Source: Ramicandelaber brevisporus (lineage: Eukaryota > Kickxellomycota > Ramicandelaberales > Ramicandelaberaceae). Taken from it: DNA of 25,980 bases. The stretch lies in NCBI GenBank assembly GCA_025201865.1, contig MU602824.1:11539-37518 (forward strand), read 5' to 3'. Both the position numbers and the translations under genes were made by a program. Of the stretch, positions 20,061-25,980 are shown in pieces; position 1 is the first letter of the stretch; the number at the start of each line of letters is the position of its first letter. Under the pieces are notes generated by a model, which was given only the letters and a program-made list of their open reading frames with translations, made no database searches and was not told where the DNA came from.

Positions 20061-20148
20061 GTTACCATCTTTAAATCCCCCCCCTTAATTCTTAAATTTT
20101 TAATTAGAAACAAACAAACTGATAACTCTCATAGTTAACTTGACTAAC
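20061..20148. other. Short convergent 3' region
   Basis: Only 88 bp separate the stop codons of the sterol reductase and TRAPPC12 genes. The AT-rich core around 20085-20110 (TTAATTCTTAAATTTTTAATT) is partly palindromic and could serve 3'-end formation for both strands. Confidence 0.45.
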
Positions 20149-21417
20149 TTAGGAATCCTCGATTGCCACGGGTGCCAAAACAGCAGATGACTCGGCCGCT
20201 GATGAAGCTGCTGCCGACATCTGGAAATGGACGGGGTTGAAGCCATCGCCAGCCCACTTGCCAACTTCGATCACCACCGATGTCTTTGAGCTGGCAAGAG
20301 CGCGTCCGTGCCGTGACACATCCAGCAGCACGCATAGATTCTGCACAAGCGGGACTGCCGTGCCTGCCATCGACGGGGATGAAGACATTGCCGCTCGCAA
20401 GCCGTGAACTGCAGCCTGTACTCTTCCTAGATACACATCGCACAGTGCAGAGTTATTGGCGATTGTGTGGTCATCTGGGTATCGCTGCTGTAGAGTCTTG
20501 CTGGCCGATCGAGCAGCCTCCCATCTGTTTGTGGCCATTGAGTGCAGCACGCGATTCATCAGTTGGATGTCGCTTAGCTGTGCTGGTTGATTAGGTGATG
20601 CCGGTGACGATGGTGGTGCTGGTGAGGATGGTCGGGACTGTGACGCAGATTGCTTGCTGTAGAGCTGCTCAACTTGCTGGAATAGCTGCTCTGCCTCAGT
20701 CATTGATCCTGCAAACATGTACAATCGGGCCAGCGAGGACAAAACAGAGGGATTGGAAGCGTGCCTAGTACGCAACTTATTCATGAACTTGATGGCCAGT
20801 CTGTAATCTGCCATAGTCACTGCCAATGAGACGATCAATGCCAGGATATTGTCCGCTCGTCTGTTCCACAATGCCACTTCCTCTTCACAACTGGCGCTGG
20901 ATGATGCAGATTCCAATCGTTGTAACCGCATCTGGCACTCTGCAAGCAACGCAGTGTATCTATCAGCACTAGTCTCAAGATTCCCCTGGTGTGAAGGCAA
21001 TCCAGCATATAGCAAGTACAGTTCGAATGGCTTCTCGTCATCGACAGCTGTGCTGTTGACACTTAGTCTCGCCAATTCGGCACCAGCGCCAGCAAACAAT
21101 CCAAGCTGAATCAAGGCAACAATCCGGTATACCCACAGCTCGTAAACACGTCGGATAACTGTTGTAGACGATGAACCTGATGAAATGATGGCCTGCTTCG
21201 ATGTGACGGAGAGCGCACGCCATGAACCAGACCGTGCAAGTTGTTCAAGCTGTTCAACGGTTGGTGGAGTTGCTGGATTGGCAGGAACCTCTAAATCGCG
21301 CTTGGGTCGCTGTGAACCTGGCACAACTTGTACCATAAACTGAGACAGGCCGTCAACGAGATGCACGTCAGCGAACATGCCAGGCTGGCAGATCGATACC
21401 ACTGCCGCTGAAGTCAT
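20149..21417 (-). CDS. TRAPPC12: TRAPP complex subunit 12 (TPR protein)
   Basis: A 422-residue helical-repeat protein matching the C-terminal half of TRAPPC12, a TRAPPIII-type tethering subunit in ER-Golgi and autophagy membrane traffic. Recognisable blocks are the WRALSVTSKQAI and LWVYRIVALIQLGLF helices (residues 66-107), YRLAIKFMNKL (205-215), and a TPR at 222-253 (NPSVLSSLARLYMFAG, then EAEQLFQQVEQLY). A second TPR pair at 283-345 has RVLHSMATNRWEAARS and ANNSALCDVYLGRVQAAVHGL. The terminal GDGFNPVHFQ corresponds to GDSFN at the end of animal TRAPPC12. A Ser/Pro linker interrupts the repeats at 257-280. Animal proteins are about 735 residues, so the long disordered N terminus is absent, as expected in fungi. 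Its start lies close to that of the divergent WSS1 gene. Confidence 0.93.
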   Translation of the reverse strand: MTSAAVVSICQPGMFADVHLVDGLSQFMVQVVPGSQRPKRDLEVPANPATPPTVEQLEQLARSGSWRALSVTSKQAIISSGSSSTTVIRRVYELWVYRIVALIQLGLFAGAGAELARLSVNSTAVDDEKPFELYLLYAGLPSHQGNLETSADRYTALLAECQMRLQRLESASSSASCEEEVALWNRRADNILALIVSLAVTMADYRLAIKFMNKLRTRHASNPSVLSSLARLYMFAGSMTEAEQLFQQVEQLYSKQSASQSRPSSPAPPSSPASPNQPAQLSDIQLMNRVLHSMATNRWEAARSASKTLQQRYPDDHTIANNSALCDVYLGRVQAAVHGLRAAMSSSPSMAGTAVPLVQNLCVLLDVSRHGRALASSKTSVVIEVGKWAGDGFNPVHFQMSAAASSAAESSAVLAPVAIEDS

Positions 21418-21495
21418 CTCTATACCTGTATGTACACCTCGCAGTCAGAGCACAAAAAAGACAAAAAGAAAAAGAAAAACAATCAAAAAGTCGAG
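21418..21495. promoter_or_regulatory. Very short bidirectional promoter between TRAPPC12 and WSS1
   Basis: The two divergent start codons are 78 bp apart, or only 12 bp if the upstream ATG at 21430 is used for WSS1. Transcription start sites must lie inside this gap or inside the opposite gene. The WSS1 side is A-rich (21450-21490). Confidence 0.5.
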
Positions 21496-22719
21496 ATGGC
21501 GAGACCAGCGATCAGCAAGCGCCGCAGCAGCAGTAGTCGAAGCAGTAGAGCCATTACAAACAGTAGCAGCAGCAGAAGTAGCAGCAGTAGCAGTAGCACC
21601 GCTGGTCCACTCCCGAAAATCCCTTCTGCCATTTCCAAGTACATTGGCAATGTCACCGCTCTCACTGGGCACGATAACCAACATCAAGCACTCGAACTCT
21701 TGCACCGCGTAATTTCAGCTTGCATCTCATGTATGGCAACTCGTGCATGGCGTGTTGGCAAAGTGTCCGAGATGTATCCATCTGATGCTCGTCTACTTGG
21801 CTTGAATATCAATCATGGTCAAGAGATTAAGATTCGGCTACGCAGTGCCAAAAATGCCACTCGCTTCTTGACATTTGAGAGTCTGGTTGGCACATTTTTG
21901 CACGAGCTGGTTCACATCGTTAGAGCACCTCACGACAAGGTGTTCTTTCAAATGCTGGATGTGTTGACGGAAGAAACGGAACAGTACATAATGAGCGGGA
22001 AGATGCAGCACCAGGATTTGTTAATGGGATCAAATGGGAGAGTATTGGGAAGTGGGAGAAGGGTGGAATCGAATGGGTACCACCCGCTATCGAATGCAAG
22101 AGGAAGAACATCGAACATTGGAAACATTAGACATACGAAACCATTTAACGCGGATAATACTGAGTTCAATGGTAATAACAATGCGAGATCAGCTCCAATT
22201 TCTATTCCAACTTCTACTCCAGCTACAAACACATTTGTGCCTTTCAGTGGTAAAGGCATTCGACTCTCAAGTGGCAGCGGAAGTAGTTTGGAAAGAACAA
22301 AGCGATTTGCAGAATTGGAAAAGACATACAAGCCGTCAGTTCTCATAGCTATGGCAACTGCAGCACGACTTAGAGCAGGGAGATGGTGTGGAAATAGACC
22401 AAGAAATGACGAGACTGGCCATCGAACGTATGAACCAGAAGTCATTGATCTGTGTGGTGAGGATGATGATAGCGGAAGTAAACAAACAGGCGAAGTTATT
22501 GTTCTAAGTGATGATGGCGACAATGACGATGATGATGCTGACGATGATGACTTTTTACTAGATAATGATACAACGTGGCTAGACGGAATTGATTGGAATG
22601 AAATTGATCAACTATCTTCGCAATCACCAGTCACTTTTAGCGCACAACCATCATCAAAGAAGCGTAAATGTTTAGATGTCGTTATTCTCGATGAAGAAGA
22701 TGATCAAGATGATACTTAA
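21496..22719 (+). CDS. WSS1: Wss1-type WLM metalloprotease for DNA-protein crosslink repair
   Basis: A 407-residue zinc protease of the WLM/Wss1-SPRTN group, which degrades proteins trapped on DNA and acts on SUMO-modified targets in the nucleus. After a Ser/Arg-rich N terminus, the WLM domain spans about residues 40-175, with RLLGLNINHG and the zinc motif HELVHIVRAPHDK (His136, Glu137, His140, His146). The acidic C terminus has three SUMO-interaction-like motifs: VIDL at 316-319, VIVL at 334-337 and VVIL at 395-398. Each is followed by Asp/Glu, and a KKRK nuclear signal precedes the last. I chose ATG 21496 (GAG before it, G at +4). An upstream in-frame ATG at 21430 has poor context and would add 22 Lys-rich residues. 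Yeast Wss1 is 269 residues, so the spacer and tail here are long. Confidence 0.93.
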   Translation: MARPAISKRRSSSSRSSRAITNSSSSRSSSSSSSTAGPLPKIPSAISKYIGNVTALTGHDNQHQALELLHRVISACISCMATRAWRVGKVSEMYPSDARLLGLNINHGQEIKIRLRSAKNATRFLTFESLVGTFLHELVHIVRAPHDKVFFQMLDVLTEETEQYIMSGKMQHQDLLMGSNGRVLGSGRRVESNGYHPLSNARGRTSNIGNIRHTKPFNADNTEFNGNNNARSAPISIPTSTPATNTFVPFSGKGIRLSSGSGSSLERTKRFAELEKTYKPSVLIAMATAARLRAGRWCGNRPRNDETGHRTYEPEVIDLCGEDDDSGSKQTGEVIVLSDDGDNDDDDADDDDFLLDNDTTWLDGIDWNEIDQLSSQSPVTFSAQPSSKKRKCLDVVILDEEDDQDDT

Positions 22720-22786
22720 AATGATACAAAAGACTAGTTACCTTCTCTTTTTTATTTAAACACTTGACTGTTTTATTTACTAATGT

Positions 22787-23698
22787 CTAAATACGAGATC
22801 TGTGGAAGTTTTGGTTGTGGAAGAATCCATGGTCATGATCAATGTCATCCGCGGCCGTTGATGGCTTCTTCCCGCGTCTCTCGCCCGCAATCTTGGCAGC
22901 TACAGATGCAGCCAGTGGATCATATTCATCCCAGGTGGACTTGTTACTAAGGACATCCGATGAGTCTGATTTACTGTCAATGCGTCTCAATTCATTCTTG
23001 ATCTTTGACACAAACTCTCGAGTCTTTTGACTTCCGCCAGCTGCTTTGAACACACTCTCCAGCTGAACGGCCAATCTCAAATCGCCATCAACTCTGAGTC
23101 TCCCAATACTGAACAGCTTGTGACCGTTAATTCCACCAGCACACAATGTCAACAAGTCTGAGTCATCCAGCATAATGTGCACAACTGGCAAACTGAGCTT
23201 GAACAATGGTGAGCTACTCTTCACCAGATTGTTTGTCACTGCAACTGCATTTGTGGGCTTTGAAGCGTGCAAATCAGCATCTGCGCCAACACCTACCGAG
23301 TGAACCTGCTGCATCGCCTCGTTATACTCAATCGACTCGTCAATTGGCAATGTGGATTTGGGAACGCCATCGGTTTCATGACGTTCGTGATTGGCAAGTT
23401 CAGGAACATCCGGGCATTTGGTAGAGATGATTGGTGCAACGTTTTTGCCACGAAGCAGCACGTACCATGTCACCGAACGCGCCATGCCGCTATCGCTCGA
23501 AGAAGAGGCTTGTTGCTTTTGCTGTTGTTGCTGGAACGAGATGGATGCCAGGGAGGCCGGAGCAACGATTGGGTTGGAGAGAGTGCGTGGAGGCAACACA
23601 TACAACACGAAAAGGCCACGCAAGTCAGGGATCAGGTCAGGACGACGCGCGAGCTCCTGCTGCACAATAGGAAACAAAACACTGGCTGTGAGCACCAT
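22787..23698 (-). CDS. SCP2-like sterol/lipid-binding domain protein
   Basis: A 303-residue protein with an SCP2-like fold. N-terminal strands lie near 76-92 (VTWYVLLRGKNVAPIIS). The most diagnostic block is at 174-220: HIMLDDSDLLTLCAGGINGH, then a KLFSIGRLRVDGDLRLAVQL strand. This resembles the loop, glycine turn and hydrophobic helix lining the lipid pocket of sterol carrier protein 2. A poly-Gln/Ser insertion (56-70) and a long spacer (93-165) split the domain. The C terminus is HRSRI; SRI resembles a weak type 1 peroxisomal signal. The start at 23698 (ATAATGG, A at -3) is preferred: in-frame sequence upstream to 23881 translates a CT-rich promoter tract. It converges on WSS1 with 67 bp between stops. 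Domain assignment is probable; ligand and location are inferred. Confidence 0.72.
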   Translation of the reverse strand: MVLTASVLFPIVQQELARRPDLIPDLRGLFVLYVLPPRTLSNPIVAPASLASISFQQQQQKQQASSSSDSGMARSVTWYVLLRGKNVAPIISTKCPDVPELANHERHETDGVPKSTLPIDESIEYNEAMQQVHSVGVGADADLHASKPTNAVAVTNNLVKSSSPLFKLSLPVVHIMLDDSDLLTLCAGGINGHKLFSIGRLRVDGDLRLAVQLESVFKAAGGSQKTREFVSKIKNELRRIDSKSDSSDVLSNKSTWDEYDPLAASVAAKIAGERRGKKPSTAADDIDHDHGFFHNQNFHRSRI

Positions 23699-24645
23699 TA
23701 TAAACTTTACAGATTGATGCTGATGTGCGTATACACGTATGCAGTTGTTGTAGTTGTACTTGACAGTGGGAGAGCAAGAGATGGAGAGAGAGAAAGAGAA
23801 AGAGAGAGGGTGGAAGGCGGAAGGAGATGGCTGGTCAAACATGCGAGCGAGAACACGCGAGCAAGCAGTCCAATCTGTCACGCCATCTCGGAGTCGGCGT
23901 TAGAAATCACTCCGGATATCTCTTTCTATAAATATTACCGCTGGCACTCTCAAAGCTAAACCACCATACTGCATAAGCTCATTGGAATGGCAGAACGCGT
24001 CTCTTTCTAGTGGTGGTTATAGCAGAGTATTAGTGTGAACTTATGCCGAGCATGATAGTGGCCACGAACTACTCTCCTCTCTTACAGTATTGTACAACTA
24101 TCAAAACGAAGTTTTTCGCGTTGACTATCCTAATAGGTGATAATTGAAAGGTTAATTGAAAGACCGTTTGCAAGGCTGTGGTGATTAAGCACAAGCAGCA
24201 AGCGGAATGGGAGAATCAAAGTTAGTGGGTGCGCTAAAGAGACAAGAATTGAGTTGAATGCTGATTCAACTCACAACGACAACGACCGCTTTACCGGCGG
24301 GGCATCCACTACAGAGCTGTACCTGAATATCGACAAACAGACTTCACCATCGTAATCAGCGATCCTGATGGTCCTACTGGTCAAATTGTGGAGGAGAGCA
24401 TAAGGTTTCCCTGTGAGCCATTTCTGCTACCTTCACACTGAGCCAATGTAATGGAGGAGGAGCTTGCACCTTCAATATCTCCTGTATTCCAATTAATTTT
24501 ACATATAATTCACAAGGCTTAGTCTGCCTACGGAAGAGTTCGTGTTCGATGAGACGATGTTGATTTAAAAAGGTTATATGTGTATCATTCGAGTGTATTT
24601 ACAGTTATCATTTACAAGTTAGGACCGTGCTTGTCGTCTGGCTGA
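23699..24645. other. Intergenic region between the SCP2-like gene and the small ORF
   Basis: Apart from the CT tract and TATA-like element nearest the SCP2-like gene, I see no supported feature. A 50-codon open stretch without ATG near 24265-24442 (containing TIVISDPDGPTG) is not convincing as a gene remnant. Confidence 0.5.
23758..23830 (-). promoter_or_regulatory. CT-rich promoter tract upstream of the SCP2-like gene
   Basis: On the gene's coding strand this is a CT-dominated stretch 60-130 bp before the ATG (GA-repeats on the plus strand). It is placed like the tract before the homeodomain gene. A TATAAATA/TATTTATA element lies further upstream at 23927-23934. Confidence 0.45.
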
Positions 24646-24804
24646 TCACAGACGCGATATGGCCGATGCAACGGCGGTCGAGTATCGTGTTTGAGTTGTA
24701 TCGGCTGACTTGACAGCCTTTTCAACACGAGCCGGCCGAGACTCAGCAGTGGCAGCAGCAGCGACGCGGGTTTGGCGGGCGAAGAGGGCAGTGAACTTGG
24801 ACAT
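24646..24804 (-). CDS. Small 52-residue basic protein, unrecognised
   Basis: A 53-codon ORF starting MSKFTALFARQTRVAAAATA and ending AISRL. The ATG has A at -3 (AAAGCATGTC). The first half uses the C-ending codons typical of expressed genes in this window (TTC, GCC, CGC, GTC), which favours a real gene. The protein is Ala/Arg/Ser/Thr-rich with no acidic cluster near the N terminus, so an amphipathic mitochondrial presequence-like helix is possible. No Cys, no membrane helix and no known domain are seen. The in-frame extension to 24909 is less likely coding. No function is proposed; it could also be a first exon or chance ORF. Confidence 0.45.
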   Translation of the reverse strand: MSKFTALFARQTRVAAAATAESRPARVEKAVKSADTTQTRYSTAVASAISRL

Positions 24805-25333
24805 GCTTTTATTTTGTTTGCAAGCAGAAAGTGTGTCTTGGAAGGATGTGATGTGATGTGATGAGGTGTGACACTCTCGTCTCGAACTCATTAGCACTGC
24901 CTCTTGCACGCGGCTCTCTTTATGTCGCTGTGAACCATGTCACGGGATGACAAAGCGAGCACGAAATACACAGACATGCAACGTCACACTTTGTCATCAA
25001 GTGCCACATTTTGTCAGCAATATTCATTGGGGAGAAAAATCTTGATCTCAAAGCGCAGTTGTCGGGTCCGACATGGAACTGCTTAATGAAACGAACCATG
25101 TTTGAATATCGTTGACAATGAATGTGTTTGTTGCTGCGTTGCAGTGTGGATGAATGGAGTGGATACTTTGTCGATTTTATTGGCGTTTGCTTTTGTTTGC
25201 TTCTCACGAAACGAAGTGACTGGTTTGCTCTTCAGATCTCTACTACTCGACTGAAGATTGACCACCAACAACAACAACAGCAGAATAGAGCAGAACATAA
25301 CAGTTGATCTACCCAGCAAACAGCCAGCCAGCC
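24805..25333. other. Divergent promoter region between the small ORF and the zinc-finger gene
   Basis: About 530 bp with no recognisable gene. A GTGATGTGATGTGATGAGGTG stretch (24847-24867) forms a short direct repeat, and CAACAACAACAACAG precedes the zinc-finger start at 25265-25280. Confidence 0.5.
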
Positions 25334-25980
25334 ATGTCAACCCTGAAGATCAAGACAGAGCCAAAAACAACAGCAGCAGCAACAGCAGTCGACGTGCAAG
25401 TCAAGCTCGAGCCGAGTCTCTCAACAACAGGTGATATCAAGTTCGAACAGCACACTTCAGAAATCGACACCAAAGCTGAGTCTGATTCGGAAGCTGACAT
25501 CAAATCTGAAAATGACAATGACGATGAAGACGAAGACCAGTTCACAATAACTCCCAAGAATCAGCGACAGTTCATCTGCGAATATACTGGATGTGGTCGT
25601 AGGTTCGGTTCTGTCGATAGTCTGAAAACACATCAGCATGAGCATAGGCTTCTAGCCGAGCTTAATATACGTGGAAAGACTTACACTCTGACTCGGCAGT
25701 CGTTAAATGATCGATGGTCGTGCCCTGTTCCGGATTGCACATCAACATACAAAACAGTCGATAGTATACGTGGTCATATACGAGGATGTCATGATAATTC
25801 TTTGAAACAGTACCATCAGCGGCAGCAACAACAACAAAATATCAAGAGGATTCAGCGCAGATTCTATTACTTTGATGTGGATGATTTTTATGTAAATGGA
25901 ATTCGTTGTGGCTATCATAAAACTATTGGAGTGTTCATTTGCCACGAATGTCGATTGGTGCCGAAATGTCTGCTTACTCA
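25334..25980 (+). CDS. C2H2 zinc-finger protein, 3' truncated by the window end
   Basis: The first 215 codons of a gene that runs off the window. The start ATG (GCCATGTCA) opens a 70-residue acidic leader with four sumoylation-type motifs: IKTE (Lys7), VKLE (Lys24), IKFE (Lys36) and IKSE (Lys57). Two C2H2 fingers follow. Residues 82-104 have CEYTGC...HQHEH (C-x4-C-x12-H-x3-H), and residues 130-153 have CPVPDC...HIRGCH (C-x4-C-x12-H-x4-H). After a short poly-Gln, residues 193-212 read GYHKTIGVFICHECRLVPKC. This resembles the first finger-like element of OrsD/DUF3505-type fungal proteins (weak similarity). A nuclear DNA-binding or transposon-associated protein is likely; the missing 3' part would decide. 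Confidence 0.82.
   Translation, partial: MSTLKIKTEPKTTAAATAVDVQVKLEPSLSTTGDIKFEQHTSEIDTKAESDSEADIKSENDNDDEDEDQFTITPKNQRQFICEYTGCGRRFGSVDSLKTHQHEHRLLAELNIRGKTYTLTRQSLNDRWSCPVPDCTSTYKTVDSIRGHIRGCHDNSLKQYHQRQQQQQNIKRIQRRFYYFDVDDFYVNGIRCGYHKTIGVFICHECRLVPKCLLT

Noticed and set aside
24265-24442. Possible gene remnant containing TIVISDPDGPTGQIVEES
   Set aside because: About 50 codons without ATG between stops, no family recognised, and no neighbouring frame extends it convincingly.

Overview
The window looks like nuclear DNA from a fungus, most plausibly an early-diverging, intron-poor lineage (Kickxellomycotina/Zoopagomycota-like; the lineage is an inference and was not tested). Three things point this way. 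The reading frames are long and uninterrupted, and all recognisable genes are intron-free apart from one possible exception. The proteome is eukaryotic: F-box, homeodomain, TRAPP, WLM/Wss1 and Pho84-type transporter proteins. Intergenic regions are short, and glutamine/asparagine/serine homopolymers are frequent. There are no operons, CRISPR arrays, insertion sequences, rRNA or recognisable tRNA genes. || Layout. 25-6593 (-): a very large sn1-specific diacylglycerol-lipase-type protein. It is split into an N-terminal ORF (5172-6593) and a lipase ORF (25-5175) by a perfect 119-bp tandem duplication. 7547-9220 (-): a Pho84-type phosphate:H+ symporter with extreme G/C-ending codon use and two CACGTGG boxes upstream. 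10078-11667 (-): an F-box/leucine-rich protein. 13060-16644 (+): a 1194-residue, glutamine-rich homeodomain protein. 16929-17186 (-): a small secreted six-cysteine protein. 18288-20060 (+): a Delta24-sterol reductase. 20149-21417 (-) and 21496-22719 (+): a tightly packed divergent pair, the TRAPP subunit TRAPPC12 and the DNA-protein-crosslink protease Wss1. 22787-23698 (-): an SCP2-like lipid-binding protein. 24646-24804 (-): a 52-codon ORF that is probably real. 25334-end (+): the start of a C2H2 zinc-finger gene cut by the window edge. || Together these are mostly independent housekeeping genes. A loose lipid/membrane theme (diacylglycerol lipase, sterol reductase, SCP2-like protein, TRAPP tether) is probably coincidental. 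The most notable observation is the 119-bp duplication. Its unit contains AGGT, so splicing between the two copies would remove exactly 119 nt and restore one 2149-codon frame. That is the arrangement predicted for birth of an intron by tandem duplication. A simple assembly artefact or a recent loss-of-function allele are the competing explanations.
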